Positions 11,660 to 19,682 of a DNA stretch of 64,000 bases are shown in pieces. Below the pieces are notes generated by a model. That model did not search any database. It was not told the DNA's origin and saw only the letters and a list, made by a program, of their open reading frames with translations. Positions within the stretch are counted from its first letter, which is position 1; the number at the start of each line of letters is the position of its first letter. Source of the stretch: Symbiodinium natans. Lineage: Eukaryota; Sar; Dinophyceae; Suessiales; Symbiodiniaceae. A program made the translations under genes and the position numbers. The stretch covers positions 1 through 64,000 of the forward strand of contig CAJNDS010002213.1 of NCBI GenBank assembly GCA_905221605.1, in the 5' to 3' direction.

Positions 11660-11955
11660 ATGGCCGGGGAACTTCGACGAAGACTCGGGATACCAACGGG
11701 CCGAGACGAAGTTCGACGAAGGCCGGGGGGCCGGGCGAAGGTTCGACGAAGGCCGGGAGGTTCGACGACGGGGGAGGGGGTTCGACGAAGGCCGATACAA
11801 AAGGCCAAGACAAAGCCCGAAAAAAAGCGCGAGGGTTCGACGAAGGCTAAATGAACGCCGGAGGTTCGACGAAGGCCACAAGGGCCGGGAGGGGTTCGAC
11901 GAAGGCCAAGGGTTTCGACGAAGGCTAGGGGGGTTCGACGGCCTTTGCCGAAGGC
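11660..11955. repeat. GC-rich minisatellite built on TTCGACGAAGGC
   Basis: About fifteen imperfect copies of a TTCGACGAAGGC-type core, separated by variable GGG-rich linkers, give unit lengths of roughly 16-30 bp. All three plus frames and the minus frames stay open for long stretches, and one plus frame reads as (R)FDEGR repeats. That is expected of a repeat lacking stop codons, so no gene is called. Confidence 0.8.
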
Positions 11956-12490
11956 TGTGTGCCATCCGCCCCCATACTCCGTCCTGATCGGTTTGCCCCT
12001 GGGTTTAGGACTTGGTGGTTTGGGGTTTAAGGGTGTAAGGGATTCCGTCAAGGGGCTAAATCGGTTGTCTCCACCCCTGTGCCCCCGGAGGTGATTTTGG
12101 GGTTAAGAGTTCAGGGTTTTTAGGGCTTAGGGTTTAGGGTTAAGGGTGTAGGGTACGTGGTGGTTAGGCAAGTTTCGGGAAATGACTGCAGGAAGAATGC
12201 TTCGATTGAGTCTCGGGGTCGGCGGAGCTGCACAAGGGTGTAGGATAGACGAGACCCAGGAGTAGCCTAGGAATGAAAAGGGTGCCCTTTTTTGTTTTGA
12301 ACAATTCGATGGTTTTGACGGTATCCCGCCGTATTAGTTTCCTTTTTTTGTCTGGATTCACAAGCAGCCTGAAGCGGCTACTCATTGTTACTTGTCGACA
12401 GGTCGCGGCCTCAGACACACAGTGCAGCAAAAAAAAGGGTGCACTTTTTTGTTTTAAAGGGGTTTAGGACCTTGGACCTTTAAGGCTTCA
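11956..12490. other. Spacer with a truncated family-B element
   Basis: Short TTTAGGG words at 12110-12150. At 12252-12310 lies a partial B copy (ACCCAGGAGTAGCCTAGGAA then GGGTGCCCTTTTTTG), and a GGGTGCAC/TTTTTT module recurs at 12436-12462. Confidence 0.5.
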
Positions 12491-12597
12491 AGTACCCAGG
12501 AGTAACCTAGGAATAAAAAAGGGTGCCCTTTTTTGGTTTTAAAGGGGGTTCTGAGGGAACCCAAAAGGGCATGAGGGCCTACTCTGGGTCCTAGTAG
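12491..12597. mobile_element. MITE-like element, family B (best preserved copy)
   Basis: The left end AGTACCCAGGAGTAACCTAG pairs imperfectly with the inverted right end (ACTCTGGGTCCTAGTAGA). Inside are GGGTGCCCTTTTTTGGTTTT, AAAGGGGGTT and GAGGGAACCC. About 107 bp, non-coding. Confidence 0.55.
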
Positions 12598-12951
12598 AGG
12601 GCAAACCTTGCACTGCTTCGCGCCGAACACGCATGCGAGACCTTGACGCCGACGAAACCTCCAACCCGAAGCCCTTCCACGGTGCTTCAGTGGGCCTTGG
12701 CATTGGGTTTAGGATTTGGGCCCCTAACCCTAAACCCTAAAAAACCCAAAACCCTAAAAACCCTGAACCCTAGGCCCTAAACCCTCAACCCTAAACCCTA
12801 AGCCCTAAGCCTTAAACCCTCAACCCTAAACCCTAAACCCTAAGCCCTAAACCTGAGCATTCAGAGCCAGGCTTTTGGAAACATAGTGGAAGCTGGACCC
12901 CCGCTTCGCCCAACCTACAGCAAGGCTGGCGTCTGGGCTCATGTTGGGGTT
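12598..12951. repeat. Spacer passing into a degenerate CCCTAAA block
   Basis: Unique DNA up to 12715, then imperfect CCCTAAA, CCCTCAA and CCCTAAG units to 12855, then a short spacer. Confidence 0.6.
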
Positions 12952-13140
12952 TAGGGTTTAGGGTTTAGGGTTTAGGGTTTAGGGTTTAGGGTTTAAGGTT
13001 TAAGGTTTAAGGTTTAGGGTTTAGGGTTTAGGGTTTAGGGTTTAGGGTTTAGGGTTTAGGGTTTAGGGTTTAAGGTTTAAGGTTTAGCCCTCAACCCTCA
13101 ACCCCGAGCCTTCAGCCCTCAACCCTCAACCCTGAACCTC
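12952..13140. repeat. TTTAGGG array meeting CCCTCAA repeats head-on
   Basis: A G-rich array (12952-13086, with TTTAAGG variants) runs directly into CCCTCAA/CCCTGAA repeats of opposite polarity (13087-13140). The junction at about 13086 has the polarity expected for two chromosome ends joined end to end. Confidence 0.7.
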
Positions 13141-13275
13141 AGAGCCGTAGAGTTCAGGGTTCAGCATGTAGGGTTTTGGGCCGAAGCTGGTCAGAGGCAC
13201 CCCTAAGACCTAAGCCCTAACAAGATTCTCATCTCACTCCACCATCCGCAAAGATGCAGATTCCAAGAACCCTAA

Positions 13276-13280
13276 ACCCT
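13276..13280. repeat. Target-site duplication of the LTR element (left copy)
   Basis: ACCCT, repeated at 23247-23251 beyond the other LTR. With one copy removed, the flanks rejoin in perfect CCCTAAA register, so the element inserted into a telomeric array. Confidence 0.9.
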
Positions 13281-13575
13281 TGTGGGACGGTGCCCACAGG
13301 CTGAGCGGGGTTATCAGATGAAGAAAGGGTGGACCCAGGCCTCCGATGTAGCATGTCCATGGCTTCAATGCAGGGCTCACTTGTTTTGCACCACAGCACA
13401 ATCTGTACTTCTGCTTTGCTGCTTGCATGTCTACTTGTAGTTGGCCCTACAGGCCTTGCTTGCACTTGGCCCTGTCGGCCCTATCCACATGTCGGCCATC
13501 AAGGCCTTCGACGTTCGGGCCGGAACGGCCATCCGCTGTGCACCACACCTTGGCCACCAGTAGGGCACATCTTCA
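13281..13575 (-). repeat. 3' LTR of the copia element
   Basis: Same 295 bp as 22952-23246. It is preceded on the element strand by a purine-rich tract and followed by the ACCCT target duplication. Confidence 0.95.
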
Positions 13576-13593
13576 CCCCTCCTTGATCTCTCC
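13576..13593 (-). other. Polypurine tract
   Basis: On the element strand the 18 bases before the 3' LTR read GGAGAGATCAAGGAGGGG. This fits a plus-strand primer site, immediately adjacent to the LTR's TG. Confidence 0.8.
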
Positions 13594-13713
13594 GTTAGGA
13601 GAAGATCACCAGGTTCCTATACATTCGCCCCAAAAACTGATTGCACCAAGGTGAATTCCTTATAAAAGCTGGTTTCGGCCCAGCTTGCCTTCTTGATAAA
13701 CGCTGATCCGAGC

Positions 13714-16317
13714 TCAGCTTGCTCCCATTGCACTTTCACGGGCCCTTCGTTCACACACCTGGCAGAGCGTCCTCGACAATGGAGTTTGCACGTTTCTCAA
13801 TCCCCAACAGTCAGGTGTTGTATGAACTGTCGACCCACTGCTTGACATGTAGTACGGCCCGTTGTAAGCCGTCTCGATCACACGGATGCGAACTGATTCC
13901 TGGGAAGGCTGCAACCGCGTCGCCGAAGGGACATAGGGATCTGTTTGGACTGAAGCTTCTACCTTCCCGGCAGAAACCACCAACCCATCGACAGAAAACG
14001 AAGCCGCTCCGCCTTGATCTTGCACTTGAGCGTTTGTTGAAGAGCCTCCACCATCACTTTGCTGGAACCTTGCACCCAGCTCCAACATCTCCCTTCTCTC
14101 CAGCTCACTCAACAACATCATATCTCGCTTCAACAGTGCCTGCAGTCTCCTCAGCTCCGCCCTATTCAACGGATGCGACGCCCTTGGTGGTAACCTCATA
14201 GCTCTGATTGCCACAAGGTCTTTCACTTCCCTTCCACAGCCTCTTACACATTCCCAAACCAGAATCGCCACTATCGCCACTATCATCACTGCAATATACA
14301 AGTCCCAGGGTGCTGCAACCTCCAAACCAGCTTGCAACCTTTCCAAGTCATAGCGCTCCAAACCCAGTGCAAGATTGTCGCCCTCTCCCTTAACACAGCA
14401 GAAAAGACTCACCAACCAACCCAACCTAAGACCCCAAGTCAAGGTGTACGAGGGTCCTGTTGTTTGCTGTGTTGTCTCATGCTGGTATGTTGCTGGCTGC
14501 TGCAGCTCTCCTTGGTTCACTTGCTGTCTCGGCGATGGCTCCGGTGAAGAAACCCATTCGGCATAGTACTCGTCAAAGTAGCGTCGAGCCACCCTGTCAT
14601 AGTAGGCGTTGTCGTGATTCGGACCCAAAGACTCCGAAGAATCCGTTCCCCTCGGTTCAAAAAGTGGCTCCACATCCGAACCGATCATAGCCTGCAACTC
14701 GTCGTGCTCTGGATTCTCCAACCATTCTTCCAACGGCGGCTCAAGGTCTTCACCTTCAGGTTCTGGCTGTAGCATCCTTACTCTTGGCCCCATGTCTAGC
14801 CCAGTGCCCCTCATTCCCCACAAACGCATCATGTGTCGTAGGCGAACTGAAGGTACCTGCTTTGTCAAGACATCTGCCAACTGCCAGTCCCCTGGGCAAT
14901 GGATGAGGCGAACTTGATCTCGTTGCACCAGCTCCCTCAACCAATGGTACCTCAGCTTCAAATGGCGAGTTCGCCACGAACCTCCATCCCCTTGGAGAAT
15001 CGCAATGGCCGCTGTCGAGTCGACCATCACTTGGCACTGAACTGGTCCAAGGCCCATGTCCATCAACGTTGCCCGAACAGCTAGCATGAGCTGCACTCCT
15101 TCGGTTATTGAGAGAACTTCACTCTCCGCCGAACTCAAAGTTGTCATTCCCTGCCTCCACGACCGCCAGGTAATTGCAGTGCCTCTCCACACCACCAATG
15201 CCCCACCATGCGATCTTTCGCCCTCCGGAGCAAAGGATGCGTCTGTAAAGAGGGTTAGTGTTTTTTCCCCTCCTGGGCACTCGATCTCACCTGTCATCAT
15301 CGAACACTCCTTCGTCGAGTTGAAGTAATTCAAGATCTTTTTCGCGATGACATTGGCCCTGGTTGGATCCCGAGTGGTTAACGATGCCAAGATCGTCACT
15401 GCAAAGGAAGCATCGGGCCTCGTCTTCTGCACTGTCCACAACAGCTCGCCGCACCTCTGCTGCGCTTCTTTGATCTCCTTGGTGTCCAAGTGCTGTGGAT
15501 CCGGAAAGTTTGTCCCCACCACCAGCAGGTCCTTTCCAGCGGGAATCACACCATGGCCACCGCATTCATGAGCACGAATGATCTCATCTAGGTACCCTTG
15601 CTGGCTCATCACATAGCCAGTGTCGACCCTTGTCAACTCCATGCCCAGAAACCTCACCATATTGTTCTTTGTGATCCACTGCACACCGCTGGTGTCCCAT
15701 TCGCTTCTTAGCCACTCGTAAAAGCCCGATACAGTCTGAGTCTCACCCACACACAGCATGTCGTCCACATAGAACAGCACGTACCCTAAGATGGTGGACC
15801 CCTCCTCGGACTCGTAGTGGCATAAGCCTTCAGGACTCATAGTGGACCCAGAAGCACCAAGGACACGGACTTTCGGAAGACCTTCGGGATTCGTGTTGGT
15901 AGAACTGGAAGTCGCCTCGGGATTCGTGATGGTAGAACTGGAAGTCGCCTCGGGATTCGTGATGGTAGAACTGGAAGTCGCCTTGGGATTCGTGATGGTA
16001 GAACTGGAAGTCGCCTCGGGATTCGTGATGGTAGAACTGGAAGTCGCCTTGGGATTCGTGATGGTAGAACTGGAGGTCGCTTTGGTAACGATCTTGAAAA
16101 GATTCGGGTCGGTCTTGCACACCTTCAGCTCTGCTCGAACCCTCTTCCCATCACAAATTGCATCAAACTCAGCATGCTTGGCCTTGGCATTCCTAAAGTC
16201 ACTCCACCACTTCGGACTCTGCCGAAATCCGTACAGCGCGGTATCCACCTCCCATGCTTCCTGCTCCTCCACCAGGCCTGCCAACTGAAGGACACGAGGA
16301 GGCTTGAGGGCATAACG
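13714..16317 (-). CDS. pol segment: reverse transcriptase palm/thumb, RNase H and membrane-type C-terminal extension
   Basis: Numbering starts at codon 16284. ALYGFRQSPKWW (16-27) and FYVDDMLCVG (171-180, catalytic YVDD) identify a copia reverse transcriptase. Between them residues 69-134 are six tandem copies of an 11-residue Ser/Thr motif, unexpected in the palm. RNase H follows with D348 (FTDASF), E387 (SSAESE), D422 (MVDSTAA) and GDWQLADVLTK (465-475). Copia elements usually end near here. This one goes on for about 380 residues: an acidic region, two hydrophobic stretches (613-631 and 661-680, predicted membrane segments), a charged helical region, and a C-terminal H821/C826/C841/C844 cluster that could bind zinc. 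Env-like extensions are known in some copia lineages, but no relation can be claimed. Confidence 0.9.
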   Translation of the reverse strand, partial: RYALKPPRVLQLAGLVEEQEAWEVDTALYGFRQSPKWWSDFRNAKAKHAEFDAICDGKRVRAELKVCKTDPNLFKIVTKATSSSTITNPKATSSSTITNPEATSSSTITNPKATSSSTITNPEATSSSTITNPEATSSSTNTNPEGLPKVRVLGASGSTMSPEGLCHYESEEGSTILGYVLFYVDDMLCVGETQTVSGFYEWLRSEWDTSGVQWITKNNMVRFLGMELTRVDTGYVMSQQGYLDEIIRAHECGGHGVIPAGKDLLVVGTNFPDPQHLDTKEIKEAQQRCGELLWTVQKTRPDASFAVTILASLTTRDPTRANVIAKKILNYFNSTKECSMMTGEIECPGGEKTLTLFTDASFAPEGERSHGGALVVWRGTAITWRSWRQGMTTLSSAESEVLSITEGVQLMLAVRATLMDMGLGPVQCQVMVDSTAAIAILQGDGGSWRTRHLKLRYHWLRELVQRDQVRLIHCPGDWQLADVLTKQVPSVRLRHMMRLWGMRGTGLDMGPRVRMLQPEPEGEDLEPPLEEWLENPEHDELQAMIGSDVEPLFEPRGTDSSESLGPNHDNAYYDRVARRYFDEYYAEWVSSPEPSPRQQVNQGELQQPATYQHETTQQTTGPSYTLTWGLRLGWLVSLFCCVKGEGDNLALGLERYDLERLQAGLEVAAPWDLYIAVMIVAIVAILVWECVRGCGREVKDLVAIRAMRLPPRASHPLNRAELRRLQALLKRDMMLLSELERREMLELGARFQQSDGGGSSTNAQVQDQGGAASFSVDGLVVSAGKVEASVQTDPYVPSATRLQPSQESVRIRVIETAYNGPYYMSSSGSTVHTTPDCWGLRNVQTPLSRTLCQVCERRARESAMGAS
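15883..16080 (-). repeat. Coding 33-bp tandem repeat in reverse transcriptase
   Basis: Six units of 33 bp encode ATSSSTITNP(K/E). The last unit has N for I. Units differ by few bases, so the array is young. Confidence 0.95.
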
Positions 16318-16318
16318 T

Positions 16319-16442
16319 TAGGGGATAGGATTAGGGGGACCCTTGGGGATATAGACCCTCTGAGTAAGGTCCCTGTTAAAGAAAGCCAGAAGAGGGTTAA
16401 GAAGGGGTTCCCTGTTAAGGGTCCCCCTTATCCTACCTAGGA
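16319..16442. mobile_element. MITE-like insertion inside reverse transcriptase
   Basis: 124 bp flanked by AACGT on both sides (16314-16318 and 16443-16447), with imperfect terminal inverted repeats of about 25 bp sharing TAGGATNAGGGGGACCCTT. Insert plus duplication is 129 bp, a multiple of three, so the frame is kept. The insert's end creates a TAA (16318-16320). The reverse transcriptase reads coherently across the join when the insert is ignored. Confidence 0.85.
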
Positions 16443-17556
16443 AACGTGGTTTTCCTGACGGGCTGTCAGGAATCGGTGCCGACAGAAACGCCGACTTCAC
16501 ATCATCCACTGCTGCATCCCAGGAGTTTGCCCCTGCTTCGCCCAGGACTATCCTGACAAGGTCTGATGTAGCACCTGCAGAGTAAAGCTCCGACTGGTCC
16601 AGGTGTGACGATTCGACTTGATTCCCACATGCCACGATTCGGGTTTTCCTTTTGTAGCCTTGCCCTTGATGATCCGGAGGTTTGACAGTGTACACGCATT
16701 TGCCATGCACCATCGTCCTTTCGCCCCCTCTCATCACTGCAGCTGCTTCCTTTCCACGAAGTCGACGAATCGCTCCTGACTGCTCCAACGCTTGGATCTC
16801 TTTCTCCATCGACTTCTTCCAGCAGTCCAGGTGGTTGATGACCTCGCTTTGACGAACCGTGTGGACCACCTTCAAATCGTCATTCAAACCCTTCAAGATT
16901 TCCTCCACGTTCTCAGTGTAGATGTTCTCTGGAGCGGCCTTCTTGATTTTCGGTAGCTCCTCCTCAGGAATCTCTTCGAACACCCTCATCATCTTGGAGA
17001 TCTCTGGCACCACTGCCCTTGCCTCATCGTTGCCCTCTACATCAACGTTGCTCCGGTTCTCATTGCACACGTTGAAGCCAGCAGCAGCGAGCAGGGTAAC
17101 ATCTGCCTCCTTCAGCCTTTCCTCGCTTCTTATGTTGTAGGCAGCAATCACAATCCTCTCTCCCTTCCATGGAAGCACCATGTGCCTCCTTCTTGAGTCG
17201 AACTTCACCAATCCATTGGCAGGGTGGAGAAGAAAGCCATTCATCACCTCGTTGCCCTCCTTGTGCACATAGCTCTCCATCCCCTCCTCAGGCTCGCCCT
17301 CGACCCATAGCTCACCTCCCTCAAACGATGTTACTGGGACCAACATCGAGGGTTCATCCCTGGAGTTGTGCGAGTCCTTGTGCAAACGTACCCGACAGTT
17401 CCTGAACAAGGCCACCGCATTGAACTTGTGGGTAGGATCGGCCTCCTTGACGAACTTCGTGAGGACCTTCGTGGAGTACGGGAACAAGGTAGTCGATCGT
17501 CTCACACCAGCCACCCCACCATGTATGTAGGCTCCGGCGCCCCATGACTTGGGAGA
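16443..17556 (-). CDS. pol segment: TET/JBP-like dioxygenase domain and reverse transcriptase N-terminus
   Basis: Same frame as integrase, directly after the TGA. The first ~140 codons carry the signature of Fe(II)/2-oxoglutarate dioxygenases: an HxD pair in LHKDSHN (His codon 17380-17382, Asp 17374-17376), a distal His in RRHMVLPW (17182-17184) and an Arg in GERIVIAAY (17155-17157), with FEGGELWVEG between. HKDSHN followed by a small hydrophobic strand is close to the metal site of the TET/JBP family, which oxidises thymine or 5-methylcytosine in DNA. After an acidic linker comes the reverse transcriptase N-terminus: KTRIVACGNQ and then DDVKSAFLSAPI with the first catalytic Asp. The frame is then interrupted by a MITE insertion. 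I did not confirm family membership by profile search. Confidence 0.75.
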
Positions 17557-18951
17557 TCACATCTCCTCGTCTGGCAAAGGAAGGACATCTCGAGGAAGAT
17601 CTTGTTGGGGTAGTAGAGCAGAAAGCATTTCCACTTCATCTCTTGTGACCGGAACATTCTTATCCAGAATCTCCTTGGCGTACCTTTCGGGTGGAGATAA
17701 GCCTTGAAGAGGTTCATCTTCCTTTTGCTCCTTTTCCCCCAAAGTTGTTTTCTTCCTCGCTCTTCTCGTCGGTGGGATAAACTCCGGTACTTCAGCACGA
17801 AGCTCAGGAAGAAGTGCCGGCTCTATCGTTGTCGGATCCACAAGCCCTGCTCGAATGCCCTTTGCAATCAGAAGGCCCCCATCGGATCTCATCACCAAGT
17901 GTCCATTTGGTACATCACCTGCCGGACCACGATAGTAACCTCTCCTCCACCTTGGCGGGACATCCTTGTTCTCATCTTTAAGCGCCGCGCTTTCTTTTGC
18001 CCCCACATAGGTCTTCGCACGAAACCATACTTCCTGCCCAAACGCAGGGAGATGTGGATCTCCTGGTCGAAGAAGTCGTTGCTTCCTTTTTGCTGCAGCG
18101 TGGGCGACCGCCATTGGCCATTCCTCAGGTGCCGCCCTTGCCGAAGACAACAATGTTCTCGCCGCCCTTTTCGCCCACTTAACCCCGACTTCTGCACTCG
18201 AGTTGGCTGCTGGTTCTGCCCCCGAGGTACGAGTGTGGACGATATCGTGGTCGGCACACCAAGTTTTCAAGGAGTCTGTGGAAAACTCCCTTGCTCTGTC
18301 ACTGTGAAGACGATGTAGCGGAAGTCCTTCACTTACTACCTCCATCCTCATCTCTTGAATCGACCTCAAGGTCTCAGCGGATTTTCTCGAGTGCTGAGGT
18401 CGAACGAGGTAGATGGTCTCATATTCAAGGGCCCCCTTTATCATGCTGATCTCCTTATCCAGGCTCGACAGGGGCTTCTCCACCTTCTCCTCCTTGGCTT
18501 CACCATTTGATCGAGCTTGCTCTTTCACTGCCTTCACCGCAATCTCCTCCTCCACATCGCTTGGGTTCGAAAGGGACGGTTCATATTCGACAAGCTCATC
18601 CTCATCACTCTTGGCAGTGTCATCCACTTCCATTGGATCGTCTCCAGGCGGGAGTGCTTCCTCCTCATTTGGTTCACCTTGTGGTACTTCAGGACCTTCC
18701 TCCTTCTCTTGCTCCACCTCCTTTTGTGGTTTTCCAGCAGCTGGTAGGAAGACTCTCGGGGCCCTGTAAGCCCCCACAAGCAGATATCGGTACGACTTAC
18801 CATTGATATCTCTGCCCAAATGCCGGAAAGGACCTGCTGTGTCCACTGCCAACGCACATTGCGGGAACTTGCTTGTTCGGTGAGGTCGACCCAAAGCTGC
18901 CGCCTGTGTACAGACGGTACAATCCCGTCGAAACGGGGTGCATGTGGTCAT
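17557..18951 (-). CDS. pol segment: integrase
   Basis: 464 codons from an in-frame ATG, though the true reading continues from the preceding segment. C11 and C14 complete the zinc-binding HHCC domain. Catalytic residues of a DD35E core are visible: D37 (ALAVDTAG), D218 (LHSDRAREF) and E254 (NSSAEVGVKWAK), with exactly 35 residues between the last two. Between D37 and D218 there is a long insertion (about 70-165), very acidic and without hydrophobic pattern, so the usual spacing of about 60 is tripled. Residues 300-385 form a basic/aromatic C-terminal region typical of copia integrases. The segment ends with an in-frame TGA (17557-17559), four codons before the next conserved domain. Confidence 0.85.
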   Translation of the reverse strand: MTTCTPFRRDCTVCTQAAALGRPHRTSKFPQCALAVDTAGPFRHLGRDINGKSYRYLLVGAYRAPRVFLPAAGKPQKEVEQEKEEGPEVPQGEPNEEEALPPGDDPMEVDDTAKSDEDELVEYEPSLSNPSDVEEEIAVKAVKEQARSNGEAKEEKVEKPLSSLDKEISMIKGALEYETIYLVRPQHSRKSAETLRSIQEMRMEVVSEGLPLHRLHSDRAREFSTDSLKTWCADHDIVHTRTSGAEPAANSSAEVGVKWAKRAARTLLSSARAAPEEWPMAVAHAAAKRKQRLLRPGDPHLPAFGQEVWFRAKTYVGAKESAALKDENKDVPPRWRRGYYRGPAGDVPNGHLVMRSDGGLLIAKGIRAGLVDPTTIEPALLPELRAEVPEFIPPTRRARKKTTLGEKEQKEDEPLQGLSPPERYAKEILDKNVPVTRDEVEMLSALLPQQDLPRDVLPLPDEEM

Positions 18952-19676
18952 GTAGGAGGTGAGTTCTCCACTCAGCCCGTTGTTTGGCTGACATTGCCCT
19001 CACTCTCGGTCCCATCACAGCACGAAGAGCAACAGCATCCACCACCCTTTTCCACAAATCAGCACTGCTTGCAAACTGACCCTTATCCTGGTCGTCGGCC
19101 ACCATCACATCGTAGTTGGTCACAAGGGTTTTCGTTTCGGCTCCTAGCTTCACCGGTTCCAACGCCATGTCTGTGACTTCCTGAAATCTTCTCCAAAGAT
19201 CTCGTTCTCCATCACTCCATGCGTTCTCACCTTCTGCCACATAGCCCACCTGCTCGGACAAGGGGGTTGCGAACTTCGAGACGACATACATCAGGAAGCT
19301 CATTGCTACCTGTGCCTCCCTTTGGCTCTTTGTCCCTTCCTTGTTCTCGAATTTCCACCACCAGCACTTCACCCTCCCTGTAGCCGCTGCCCAGAACAAG
19401 ACTCTCACTGCAGCCCCATCCACATCATTGAGCAGCTCCGCCTCCAGGTCCAAGATCTCATGCTGGTGCCTTAACTCTTCCAACAGCGCGCCCTCAGGAT
19501 TTTTTCCTTTCGCCGCTGGACATACCCTCACCATCCACGATGCCGATCTCATCAAGGCCTTTCGCTTCGACCTTGACAAAGGCAATTGCTTCAGCAGCTG
19601 CCAACCATCCTTGTCATCCTTCGGAATCTCACCTTCCATCGGAACCAACTTTTCCACCATCGCTTCCGCCAGGTTC
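18935..19676 (-). CDS. pol segment: Rossmann/methyltransferase-like linker and start of integrase
   Basis: In the +1 frame after gag-protease. An ATG lies at 19658-19660, but the frame is open to the frameshift site. Residues about 41-130 counted from that ATG (19271-19540) have an alternating pattern: MVRVCPAAKG, then EILDLEAE, then VLFWAAATGRV. It recalls a SAM-methyltransferase core (motif I, acidic strand-2 end, motif IV region), but without the Pro-Cys catalytic motif, so any enzyme would be degenerate. I recall related segments in other dinoflagellate copia polyproteins, some of which carry DNA methyltransferases. The C-terminal end, HLLHDH, supplies the His residues of the integrase zinc domain. 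The frame then breaks at a run of four C (18935-18938), after which the Cys pair is in the next frame. Confidence 0.6.
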
Positions 19677-19682
19677 TCAAAG
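19677..19682 (-). promoter_or_regulatory. Candidate +1 ribosomal frameshift site CTT TGA
   Basis: On the element strand CTT-TGA-G ends the gag-protease frame. Slipping one base forward reads CTT then GAG and enters the pol frame, which was closed just 12 bases upstream. CUU UGA is the pair used by bacterial release factor 2 mRNA for +1 shifting, and Ty1 also shifts on a CUU codon. Function here is inferred. Confidence 0.5.

Noticed and set aside
11541-12051. Overlapping 100-148-codon frames with FDEGR or RRT repeats
   Set aside because: The minisatellite TTCGACGAAGGC lacks stop codons, so many frames are open at once and none has independent support.
16318-16447. Intron in the reverse transcriptase instead of a MITE
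   Set aside because: No GT/GC...AG pair fits at the boundaries that restore the frame, and the ends are inverted repeats with a target duplication. A transcript would settle it.
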